Of a DNA stretch of 31,512 nucleotides, positions 1 to 6,294 are shown one piece after another. Made by a program: the position numbers and the translations under genes. The stretch spans positions 1 to 31,512 of the IMG/VR virus record IMGVR_UViG_3300025648_000060; one strand, 5' to 3'. Below the pieces are notes generated by a model. That model saw only the letters and a program-made list of their open reading frames with translations. It ran no database searches and was not told the origin of the DNA. Every line of letters starts with the position of its first letter. The first letter of the stretch is position 1. The DNA comes from a virus.

Positions 1-306
1 TGTCAATAATGTAGCACCTAGAGTTACAGATATCTGATTTGTTCCTGCTGCTGCTGAAACTGTTGATACAGAAACTGCTAAGTGTTGATGATTAGCAACT
101 ATTGCTGGAGCTTGAACTAAAACACCTGACACAAGAGCAACTGTTCCATTTTGAACCAATGCTACTTCTCTACCATCTGATGTTAAGAACTTTTGTCCAA
201 CTGCTGTTGAAAGGTCAGGCTCTACGATACCTGTTCCTGTTGCATTAGATGTTCCTTGTGAGAATAATCCTATTGCTGTTGATTTGAAATCTGAAATATA
301 AGACAT
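1..306 (-). CDS. Head decoration-like protein downstream of capsid (partial, C-terminus off window)
   Basis: The open frame starts at ATG 306 and has no stop before the window edge, leaving 102 codons. The product is rich in Ala, Val, Thr and Gly and has no membrane segment. It contains GQKFLTSDGREVALVQNG followed by APAIVANHQHL. A small Ala/Val-rich protein of this style, with a (G)QxFxTxDGREx motif, is often found just after the major capsid gene in tailed phages, where it is thought to be a head decoration or head-fibre protein. That role is inference from position and style. The gap to the capsid exon is 27 bases, so the two are probably co-transcribed. Confidence 0.6.
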   Translation of the reverse strand, partial: MSYISDFKSTAIGLFSQGTSNATGTGIVEPDLSTAVGQKFLTSDGREVALVQNGTVALVSGVLVQAPAIVANHQHLAVSVSTVSAAAGTNQISVTLGATLLT

Positions 307-333
307 ATTTTTCTTTGATTATTTGTTGATAAA

Positions 334-1119
334 TTAGATACCTGCGATACCTGTTAATTTTCCATTTCTGAAAGGTGCAGTACAGATCATCTGTCCTCCT
401 AAAATCATGAAGCCATTAACAGCTGCTTGATTATAAGCCTTAACCATACCTGTCCATGTAAATGCTTTACCAGCATTTGATGGATTGTATTCATAAACAT
501 TTCCTTTGATTGTTTCACTCTTTAGAGAAACTGACTCTCCCTCCCAATAGTTTAGACCATAGAATGATAAGAATTTTGTATTCAAAAGGTATAAAGTACC
601 TGTTGCTACTTTCTTATCACGATAGATAGTTAAACCATTCCAGATCAAGCCTGATGATGCAAAACCTGCTCCTCCATCCATTTTGTCAAAGTTTGTATAT
701 GTATTTCTTTGGAATGATTGGATTAATTGTTCAATATATGACCATGTTGTATAGTCAGTTATTGCAAAGTCAGGTGCTACATTATCATCAGTGATACTGT
801 TTGCTAATTGTCTGATTGCTAATAGAGAAACTTTGTTTGAGGGTGCTGCTGTAACAGTAGCATTTAGACCTGCATAAGTTGCTCTTGAAAGTCCTCCAAA
901 AGTTGAAGCGACTGTTCCATCATCTACGATATTACCAAGACCATTAGGTGCTTTTCCACCATTTGCTGTTCCATCTGCTTGGAAAAGATTACCAATATCA
1001 TCAGCTGCATCTTGTGCTCTTGATGACATCATAGTCTTCATAAGATTTACTCTTTGTAGAGGAGTTTTATTAATAGACAAATCTGATCCTGATAGAGCAA
1101 CATTTGTTGCTACGAATGT
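334..1119 (-). CDS. Major capsid protein, exon 3 (C-terminal 261 residues)
   Basis: This is the last and largest exon of a split HK97-fold-type major capsid gene. Read alone it looks like a complete 262-residue ORF starting at ATG 1122, but that ATG is the last three bases of intron 2. The real exon begins with ACA TTC GTA at 1119. The residues VALSGSDLSINKT, AADDIGNLFQADGT and IVDDGT, and the C-terminal stretch ending GFMILGGQM, match the pattern of HK97-like phage capsid proteins (recognised by eye). Exon lengths of 55, 188 and 786 bases keep one frame and give 342 residues plus TAA. The exon forms the capsid shell with the scaffold and portal encoded just upstream. Confidence 0.85.
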   Translation of the reverse strand, partial: TFVATNVALSGSDLSINKTPLQRVNLMKTMMSSRAQDAADDIGNLFQADGTANGGKAPNGLGNIVDDGTVASTFGGLSRATYAGLNATVTAAPSNKVSLLAIRQLANSITDDNVAPDFAITDYTTWSYIEQLIQSFQRNTYTNFDKMDGGAGFASSGLIWNGLTIYRDKKVATGTLYLLNTKFLSFYGLNYWEGESVSLKSETIKGNVYEYNPSNAGKAFTWTGMVKAYNQAAVNGFMILGGQMICTAPFRNGKLTGIAGI

Positions 1120-1261
1120 CATTTTGTTACTACTCTTTCGAGCGGAGATACTGCTTCCGAGGAATGGATTATGAGTTCATTCGAGTATCTCTCTGTATAT
1201 TCCTATACAGTTCAGACTATTACATCATTCTTACGAATGTCTTTTCGTTTAGTCGTTGTTG

Positions 1262-1723
1262 CTAAACTTTTTCAATATAAGGAGTGTATTCTTTTTTAAG
1301 TTTTTTTAGTTCATCTTTAATTTTTGTTCTACCTTTAATTTCTTCATCTGATAGTTTCCTAAATCCTTGATGTCCTTTTAATGTATCTAAATAGTTACCT
1401 TTTGTATCTTCAAACTGTAAGGCAAGTTTTACTTGTTCTTTTTTTATTTGAAGATATGGATAAATATCTTTTAGAAACTTAATTGCAGATTTTGATGAAA
1501 TACTCCAACGATATATGTAATTGCTATTTCTAACTTCTTTTCTTACATAACCACCAAAGTTATTTTCAAGCCAGCTCATTACTTGTCCATCTTTTTGAGA
1601 GATAATAACTCTAACATAAAGAGAACGACTTTTACTGTTCTTAGAAAGAGTAGCTTGATAAATATCAATATACCCTTCTCCATCAAATAATCCTGCACCG
1701 TAAGCATAAATAGTTTTATTCAT
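1262..1723 (-). CDS. Intron-encoded LAGLIDADG homing endonuclease
   Basis: A 153-residue protein with one LAGLIDADG-type motif near the N-terminus (YGAGLFDGEGYIDIY, residues 8-22), including the acidic residue of the catalytic helix. A single motif suggests it acts as a homodimer. The rest is basic, with many lysines, as expected for a DNA-binding endonuclease. It would cut intron-lacking capsid alleles and drive intron homing. It lies wholly inside intron 2 and its stop (TAG) overlaps the conserved R/P7 block of the intron. It has its own consensus promoter, with six bases between the -10 box and the ATG, so its mRNA should be leaderless. No Shine-Dalgarno is present. Confidence 0.88.
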   Translation of the reverse strand: MNKTIYAYGAGLFDGEGYIDIYQATLSKNSKSRSLYVRVIISQKDGQVMSWLENNFGGYVRKEVRNSNYIYRWSISSKSAIKFLKDIYPYLQIKKEQVKLALQFEDTKGNYLDTLKGHQGFRKLSDEEIKGRTKIKDELKKLKKEYTPYIEKV

Positions 1724-1729
1724 ACTTAC

Positions 1730-1758
1730 ATTATATCCTACACATATTATATTGTCAA
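1730..1758 (-). promoter_or_regulatory. Perfect sigma70 promoter for the LAGLIDADG gene
   Basis: On the minus strand TTGACA (1758-1753) and TATAAT (1735-1730) are separated by exactly 17 bases. Six bases (GTAAGT) separate the -10 box from the ATG at 1723, so the predicted +1 is the A of the start codon. It lies inside the intron and gives the endonuclease expression independent of capsid transcription. Confidence 0.75.
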
Positions 1759-1881
1759 AGTTCTTGCAAGGCGTTGTCCACTTATCTCAGTTGGGAGTTT
1801 CGCCGTATATTAGAAAAGATTTTACTACCCCACATTTTCCAAAATCTTCATTGTATTGAAGTATGGAGAAACAATAAGTTT

Positions 1882-2069
1882 AGGGTAGAAAGTCATTGAA
1901 ACAGATACTGGAATTTGTGATGTAGGAAGTTGGTCAAAACCATTAAATGCTACTGAAGTAACACCTTTCTGATATTTAATCGGAAATTCCATATAAGCAC
2001 CATTCCATTCTTTTGTTTTTCCTAAGATTTCTCCGAAGAAAAAGTTACTACGAAGAACTGTATCTACCC
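1882..2069 (-). CDS. Major capsid protein, exon 2
   Basis: A 188-base internal exon. It begins with GG, which completes the Trp codon T|GG across intron 1, then encodes VDTVLRSNFFFGEILGK and continues to TFYP. The region with KxWNGxxMxFPIKYQKG, then FNGFDQL, is the N-terminal arm and early domain typical of HK97-like capsid proteins. It joins exon 3 as TFYP/TFVATNVALSGSDLS. Without splicing the frame runs on for 18 codons into intron 2 and stops. The exon is too short and lacks its own start, so it is easily missed by gene callers. Confidence 0.85.
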
Positions 2070-2309
2070 CAATCTGTTACTTTAATGACCACTTGTGTGG
2101 CGGAAAAGGTTCTTCTTTAAAGTGTTTTTACACTTGACCTCTTCTCTGTCGTTTCTTTTTGTTATTGCGACAGTTCAGACTATTACATACTTCTTTTATT
2201 GAAGCCCAATTCGTTTAGTCGTTGTAGGTGGTATTTCTACCTTCCTAGGCGTTATCCTCTTCAGGGTCTTCGCCGTATATTAGAATTGGTTTTACCAGCA
2301 CTGGTTAGT

Positions 2310-2960
2310 TTATCCTTTCTTTGAATTACAAGAGATACATAATGGTTGGATATTGCTAATATCATTTGTACCTCCGTTTTTTATAGATATAATATGGTCT
2401 TTAGATAATTTAATTTCAGGTTCTTTTCTTTTACAAAATAAACATTGATTATTGTGTGCTAATTTTAGATATTCCCATTGTTGTTTTGTATGAGTTCCTC
2501 CATTAGTTTTAATTCTATCTCGTCTAACTTGTTCTGCTTTTCTGAAATATTCTCCATCTTCATAACTTCTAGGAACATAATTCTCATTCCTATTTTTATG
2601 ATATTTAATCATTGAATTTCTTAATTTCTTTTTTGTTTCTACAGAAGGTGTTTTATTAAGATTTGCAATTCTTAATTTCTCAATAGTTTCAGGAGAATAA
2701 ATACCTGTCTTTCCTTTATTCCAAGGAGTTCTTCCTTTCATTGCTAAGCTAATATTTTTTCTAGCTTGTTCACTTCTAGGTTTTTTCATTTTAGCTATTG
2801 TTTCAGGACTATGTTTATAACCTATACGGGCTTTAGACATTCTTTCAAGAGTTTCTTTACTTCTCTTTTGTCCTCTTAATTTATTAGCTATTTGGATATA
2901 TTTTTCTTTAGTGTGATATGCGTTTGACATATCCATATTATATACTATTTCAAAGAACAT
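2310..2960 (-). CDS. Intron-encoded HNH homing endonuclease with NUMOD motifs
   Basis: A 216-residue basic protein with repeated NUMOD3-type DNA-binding segments ([22 protein letters not shown] and [19 protein letters not shown], roughly residues 38-105). A C-terminal HNH domain has the zinc pair CLFC and CISC flanking [11 protein letters not shown] and the N of NDISNIQPL. This is a GIY/HNH-style intron homing endonuclease architecture. It is encoded entirely in the P1 loop of intron 1. The first ATG is at 2960, but an ATG at 2930 (protein MSNAYHTK...) is preceded by TATAAT with a six-base gap, matching the leaderless promoters elsewhere in the window, so the shorter form may be the real product. 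Confidence 0.88.
   Translation of the reverse strand: MFFEIVYNMDMSNAYHTKEKYIQIANKLRGQKRSKETLERMSKARIGYKHSPETIAKMKKPRSEQARKNISLAMKGRTPWNKGKTGIYSPETIEKLRIANLNKTPSVETKKKLRNSMIKYHKNRNENYVPRSYEDGEYFRKAEQVRRDRIKTNGGTHTKQQWEYLKLAHNNQCLFCKRKEPEIKLSKDHIISIKNGGTNDISNIQPLCISCNSKKG
2937..2942 (-). promoter_or_regulatory. Candidate -10 box for the HNH gene (leaderless at 2930)
   Basis: TATAAT on the minus strand is followed by six bases and then ATG at 2930. There is no clear -35 and no TGn extension. The match is supported mainly by having the same spacing as at 1730, 11763, 12381, 23649 and 28103. Confidence 0.4.
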
Positions 2961-2993
2961 TGCAATTTCTTGCGGTATAAACTATTTAATTTG

Positions 2994-3048
2994 ATGCTGG
3001 AGCTAGAAACTTTGTTGTTGTTGTAGTTACATTAACATTTGGTTGCAT
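2994..3048 (-). CDS. Major capsid protein, exon 1 (start codon exon)
   Basis: A 55-base exon beginning at ATG 3048. It encodes MQPNVNVTTTTTKFLAPA plus the first base of the next codon. Read without splicing it stops at TAA two codons later (2988-2986). It lies 17 bases after the scaffold stop and has only an A/T-rich leader, no Shine-Dalgarno. Splicing to exon 2 gives KFLAPAWVDTVLRSN, a sensible capsid N-terminus (a W about ten residues before the NxxFG region is common in this family). Too short for normal gene calling. Confidence 0.82.
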
Positions 3049-3065
3049 AAAATTATATTTAGTTA

Positions 3066-3848
3066 TTAATTACCATTTCTGATAAAGTTTTTTATTAAAT
3101 CGTCCACATTATCAAAAGTTGGTCTTTCATTTGAAACAGTTGCTGTCTCTCCTTGTCTTGACACTCCTTTTGATGCTAAGTCTTTCGCTCTAGCATTACT
3201 TGAAGTTTTTGTTCGTAATTGATTAAATGTTTCAAAAGCAGATAACATATCTGGAAAAGCAATAATCTCTCCCTCTCTGTCTTTAGGTGCAATTTTCTCT
3301 ACATACTTTAAGAAATCTTGTCTAGTCTTTCTTACTATCGGATCATTTGAAGTTAAATCTATATTAAATTCTTCTTCAATTTCATCAATAGAGTTTTCTA
3401 GTTCTTCTTGAGATTGAGATACTTCTATCTCTTCTCTGTTTCTTTCTGCTTGTAGTCTTTGAAATGCTTTCTCCTCTGCTATTTGTTGCATCTTTTCTTC
3501 ACGAACTTTTGCTTCTTTAATGAACGAGAGCTTTTCTGGTTTATCATCTCCGATGAGTCTTAACCAGAAGTCATCCTCATCTTTATTCTCACTTTTTTCT
3601 GAAACCTTATCTATCTTTCTTTCAAATTCTGCTAGTCTTTTATTAAGTTCTTTTTCAATAAACTTTTGGACTTTAGGGTCTTTTGCGAAAGGTATTCTTT
3701 CAGGTTTCTTTTCCTCACTTTCTCCCTCCTGTGTATTTTCAATTACTTTTTCAGTAACATCTAAGGGGTTTTTTTCAGGTTGTGCAAAATCATTATTTTC
3801 TTCTACATTTCCTAAAAATTCATCTAAAACATTGGTTTCTTTTGGCAT
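3066..3848 (-). CDS. Capsid scaffold protein
   Basis: A 260-residue, highly charged Glu/Lys-rich protein with predicted coiled-coil stretches (about residues 64-160) and no membrane segment or enzyme motif. It lies directly between portal and major capsid genes, the usual place of the scaffold, and has the acidic N-terminal half and basic C-terminal tail (ending IKNFIRNGN) expected for a scaffold whose C-terminus binds the capsid protein. No protease domain is evident. The capsid exon 1 starts 17 bases after its stop. Function is inferred from position and composition. Confidence 0.8.
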   Translation of the reverse strand: MPKETNVLDEFLGNVEENNDFAQPEKNPLDVTEKVIENTQEGESEEKKPERIPFAKDPKVQKFIEKELNKRLAEFERKIDKVSEKSENKDEDDFWLRLIGDDKPEKLSFIKEAKVREEKMQQIAEEKAFQRLQAERNREEIEVSQSQEELENSIDEIEEEFNIDLTSNDPIVRKTRQDFLKYVEKIAPKDREGEIIAFPDMLSAFETFNQLRTKTSSNARAKDLASKGVSRQGETATVSNERPTFDNVDDLIKNFIRNGN

Positions 3849-3960
3849 AATATTTTTTTACAAGTCGTTTCAGGTACGATCAGGAGAACCTATATTAGTT
3901 GTAAAGATTTACACAGGTTGTTATCTTTATACTCTGAACCGAGAAACAAGAGTTGTTTAT
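3849..3960 (-). other. Non-coding leader before the scaffold gene, possibly structured
   Basis: These 112 bases between two head genes contain no ORF and are less AT-rich than the surroundings. On the minus strand UAAAGAU (3929-3923) pairs with AUCUUUA (3908-3902). The loop of this hairpin holds AACCU, which could pair with AGGUU just downstream as a pseudoknot. It may be a regulatory leader or a processing site. No known family was recognised and no convincing promoter is present. Confidence 0.35.
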
Positions 3961-4149
3961 TTATTTTTTATAAACTTTAGAATCAGCACTTAAATAAGAG
4001 TCTTTTTTTCTGTCTGCTTTAGTTGCAAATCTTCCCTCTGCTTTACTATCTCTGTCATATAATTCTCTTTTAAGAACTTTAGAGAAAGAAGATTTTTTAG
4101 ACATTTCTTTATCTAATTTTTTATCTAATTTTGAATTTTCAAATTTCAT
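3961..4149 (-). CDS. Small basic protein between portal and scaffold, unknown
   Basis: A 62-residue Lys/Ser/Asp-rich protein (MKFENSKLDKKLDKEMSKK at the start, KDSYLSADSKVYKK at the end) with no recognisable domain or membrane segment. It starts 9 bases after the portal stop and follows an A-rich tract. Its place inside the head operon suggests a minor virion or assembly protein, but nothing in the sequence shows this directly. Confidence 0.65.
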   Translation of the reverse strand: MKFENSKLDKKLDKEMSKKSSFSKVLKRELYDRDSKAEGRFATKADRKKDSYLSADSKVYKK

Positions 4150-4157
4150 ATTTTTAT

Positions 4158-5978
4158 TTATTTTGGTAATGATGCACCTGTTGGTTCTAAGGGCACTTGT
4201 GAAAGTGCTGGTGAAGCAGGTGGTGCTCCTAAACTTCCCTCCCCTTGTGGTTGCACAGGAGGCATATTAAGAGGATTAGGATTTGCTCCTGGACCTATTA
4301 CTGGTTGGTTCTCAGGAAAGAATGTTTGCATATATAATTCAGGACTAACTTTGAATAATGTGACCATCTTTGCTGTTTCCATTGGGTTAGGATCATTTAA
4401 CTTTTTATATAGATTAATAGGATCTAACCATCCACTATTTGCTAAATTAATTGCTTGATTTTGTTCTGTAATCTCATCTTTAGGTGTCATTGAGTCAGGC
4501 ATTACAGTAACTACAAATTGTCTTTTAGGATCTGACATTTCTAGTTGAATATAATTTACTGCTGCACCGGTTCCTAAAACTGCTGCATAATGAGGTTCAT
4601 CATAAAATACATAATACATTTGTAATTGGAAATTAAAGATAGAGTCTGCTACTTGCTCTAAAGCACTACCAACTCCTCCTCCAATTCTTGTTGCATCATG
4701 GCTTTGATTTAATATCTGTCCTCTTGCTGTTGTATCTGTTGTTTGTCTATCTGTTGATAAACCTTGAACTCCAAATGTTGCTCTTAGACTATCTTTTGCT
4801 ACTTCCTGCGCTTCTAATATTCCACTTGGTAAAGCAGATGCTGGTATTCTAGTAACTCCTTTAGGATCTACTAAGACAGGATCTCCATTTTCTACTGCTT
4901 GTGCTACTTCCCTTGCTGTTTCTTGGTCTGCATAATTAGGATCTATAATCAAAGAGTTATTACCACTTCTTAAGTTCTTATCTACTTGATTATCTCTATC
5001 TGATATTCTCTCTTGGTTCTTGATATTTTGTTCTATCAAGTTTGTCATATCGTGAGGTGTTTCTTGTAAAGAGAATATACTTAAAAATGTATAAGGCATT
5101 TGAGGATGTGAAAAATGATTTATTCCATCTTTTTTAACTATTGTTTCTTCTCCATCTTCATCTATTCCTGCTTCTTCTGTTCCATAATTAAAGAACTCGT
5201 TTTTATGTTTCTCTAATACTTCTCCATTAAAAGTTGTAAAACAAAATTCATCTGTCCACCATTCTGTTCTAATACATTGTGTTCCTAATTTTCCAGCTAC
5301 TGATACTGTTATAAAATCTTTCTTATCTGGGAATAAAGCAATTAATTCTTTTGCTGTTGATGGTATCTTCTCTCCTAGAAATTCTCCTACAAAACATCCT
5401 TTTGCATCTATATATCCTTCAGGATCAAACATAAAGTTTTTAGGATTTCTAACTTTTAGAGTAATATCATTAGCTTTCTTATCCCATCCATGTTTTACAA
5501 TTCCTATAAAATATATACTCCAATGTCTTAACATTACTCCTAAAACTTTATTTAAAACTAGTTCGTCAGCATGGTATCTAAGCATTGTTTTTACTGCATC
5601 TGATGCTTGCTTTCCCTCTTCTGTATTATCTGAATAGACTACTGGTTCAGGATTTTGTGCTAAAGCTTGAGGTATAAAGGTTTCTTGTGACTCAAAAATT
5701 ACATTTGAACTTGTAGGAGCATTATCATCTTCATTTAAAATACCTGTATAATATTTTTTATTTCTTTTCTGTCTAGGTGTTATCTTTGCTTCATAAGGAC
5801 TATATTTAGTTCTCCAATTCTTATCAAGTTCTAAAAGTTCCTCATCTTTCATGTCTAAGGCATAAGTATCTTCTAAAGCACCTATATCATCACTAGAATT
5901 ACCACCAACAGTCTTATTTTCTCTTGATGATACTAAGTTATTTACTGCTTCAATATTAAGTTGGAATGGCTCGATCAT
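4158..5978 (-). CDS. Portal protein
   Basis: A 606-residue protein placed after terminase and before scaffold and capsid, the normal position of the portal. It has the features of a podovirus/P22-like portal: an N-terminal clip and wing region with TPRQKRNKKYYTGI, a segment ESQETFIPQALAQNPEPVV, RNPKNFMFDPEGY, then a helical core (ISDRDNQVDKNLRSGNNSL, TARGQILNQSHDATR), and a Pro/Gly-rich C-terminal tail (about residues 560-606). It would form the dodecameric ring for DNA packaging and tail attachment. It lies 86 bases downstream of a terminator-like hairpin region with its own upstream promoter candidate. Confidence 0.85.
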   Translation of the reverse strand: MIEPFQLNIEAVNNLVSSRENKTVGGNSSDDIGALEDTYALDMKDEELLELDKNWRTKYSPYEAKITPRQKRNKKYYTGILNEDDNAPTSSNVIFESQETFIPQALAQNPEPVVYSDNTEEGKQASDAVKTMLRYHADELVLNKVLGVMLRHWSIYFIGIVKHGWDKKANDITLKVRNPKNFMFDPEGYIDAKGCFVGEFLGEKIPSTAKELIALFPDKKDFITVSVAGKLGTQCIRTEWWTDEFCFTTFNGEVLEKHKNEFFNYGTEEAGIDEDGEETIVKKDGINHFSHPQMPYTFLSIFSLQETPHDMTNLIEQNIKNQERISDRDNQVDKNLRSGNNSLIIDPNYADQETAREVAQAVENGDPVLVDPKGVTRIPASALPSGILEAQEVAKDSLRATFGVQGLSTDRQTTDTTARGQILNQSHDATRIGGGVGSALEQVADSIFNFQLQMYYVFYDEPHYAAVLGTGAAVNYIQLEMSDPKRQFVVTVMPDSMTPKDEITEQNQAINLANSGWLDPINLYKKLNDPNPMETAKMVTLFKVSPELYMQTFFPENQPVIGPGANPNPLNMPPVQPQGEGSLGAPPASPALSQVPLEPTGASLPK

Positions 5979-5988
5979 AATTGTTTTT

Positions 5989-6029
5989 TAAAATAAAAAG
6001 AGAAATACCTATTTGTTTGGTATTCCTCT
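5989..6029 (-). terminator. Intrinsic terminator-like hairpin just before the portal gene
   Basis: On the minus strand AGAGGAAUACC (6029-6019) pairs with GGUAUUUCUCU (6009-5999), an 11-bp stem with one G.U, a 9-base loop, and then UUUUUAUUUU. It lies between the promoter candidate at 6066-6076 and the portal ATG at 5978. It either ends the upstream packaging transcript or acts as an attenuator for the portal-capsid operon. Confidence 0.65.
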
Positions 6030-6065
6030 GTATGTTCAGTTGGAATTTATTATTTACTTTTAATT

Positions 6066-6076
6066 AGTATAACACA
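6066..6076 (-). promoter_or_regulatory. Extended -10 promoter candidate for the portal/capsid operon
   Basis: TGTGTTATACT on the minus strand, one mismatch from the TGTGnTATAAT motif found at six other sites. TTGACT lies 13 bases further upstream, too close for a standard -35. The predicted transcript would start near 6059 and have a leader of about 80 bases containing the hairpin at 5999-6029. Confidence 0.5.
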
Positions 6077-6094
6077 TTTTTATAAGTCAAGTAT

Positions 6095-6292
6095 TTACTT
6101 CTTATATTTAATTTCTTCTATTGTTATATTTTGTAAAATATTTCCTGCATAATTCATTATTACTTTTCCATATCCAACATTAAATGCTCCACTACTATTT
6201 AATGCTTTTACAGTTTCATAATTTTCCATAAAGATTTTAAATAATTCAACATCTTCAGGATTTAGGAATATCTTTGTTTCTTCTTGTATCAT
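6095..6292 (-). CDS. Small protein after large terminase, unknown
   Basis: A 65-residue protein starting two bases after the large terminase stop, so probably co-translated with it. It is mostly helical, with a short motif GYGKVIMNYAGN in the middle and no membrane segment. No family was recognised. Small proteins in this slot are common in phage packaging operons, but a function cannot be assigned. Confidence 0.65.
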   Translation of the reverse strand: MIQEETKIFLNPEDVELFKIFMENYETVKALNSSGAFNVGYGKVIMNYAGNILQNITIEEIKYKK

Positions 6293-6294
6293 AA

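Larger units (their letters stand above)
1120..1881 (-). ncRNA. Group I intron 2 in the capsid gene, with LAGLIDADG ORF
   Basis: This 762-base intron sits between capsid codons for Pro (CCT, 1884-1882) and Thr (ACA, 1119-1117). P1 forms between the exon end CUACCCU (1888-1882) and the guide GGGGUAG (1831-1825), with the expected U.G wobble at the splice site. The five guide bases next to it, AAUGU (1836-1832), pair perfectly with the first five bases of exon 3, ACAUU, as P10. The intron ends in G. A P7-like pair GACUA/UAGUC lies near 1251 and 1216 within blocks shared with intron 1. The endonuclease ORF sits between the 5' core and the P7 block. Group I self-splicing is inferred from these pairings; a full fold was not computed. 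Confidence 0.88.
2070..2993 (-). ncRNA. Group I intron 1 in the capsid gene, with HNH ORF
   Basis: This 924-base intron interrupts capsid codon 19 after its first base (GCA T|GG). P1 pairs the exon end CCAGCAU (3000-2994) with the guide GUGCUGG (2301-2295), with the expected terminal U.G. The intron ends in G at 2070, the only nearby G that keeps the capsid frame. Its core shares near-identical blocks with intron 2: AAUAUACGGCGAA at about 2283-2271, the CAACGACUAAACG block around 2224-2212, and UAGUCUGAACUG around 2183-2172. The HNH ORF fills the loop between the 5' splice site and the guide, that is the P1 loop. P10 is weak, only GGU/ACC with an offset, so the 3' site rests on frame and the terminal G. 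Confidence 0.85.

Noticed and set aside
334-1122. Complete capsid gene starting at ATG 1122
   Set aside because: The ATG is the last three bases of intron 2; guide pairing, P10 and the exon frames show that the exon starts at 1119 and the protein starts at 3048.
2060-2305. Strong P10 pairing for intron 1
   Set aside because: Only GGU/ACC with an offset was found; the 3' splice site therefore rests on frame and the terminal G.
3849-3960. Hammerhead-type ribozyme in the scaffold leader
   Set aside because: CTGAT and GAAAC occur near each other, but the CUGANGA core and matching stems are not present.
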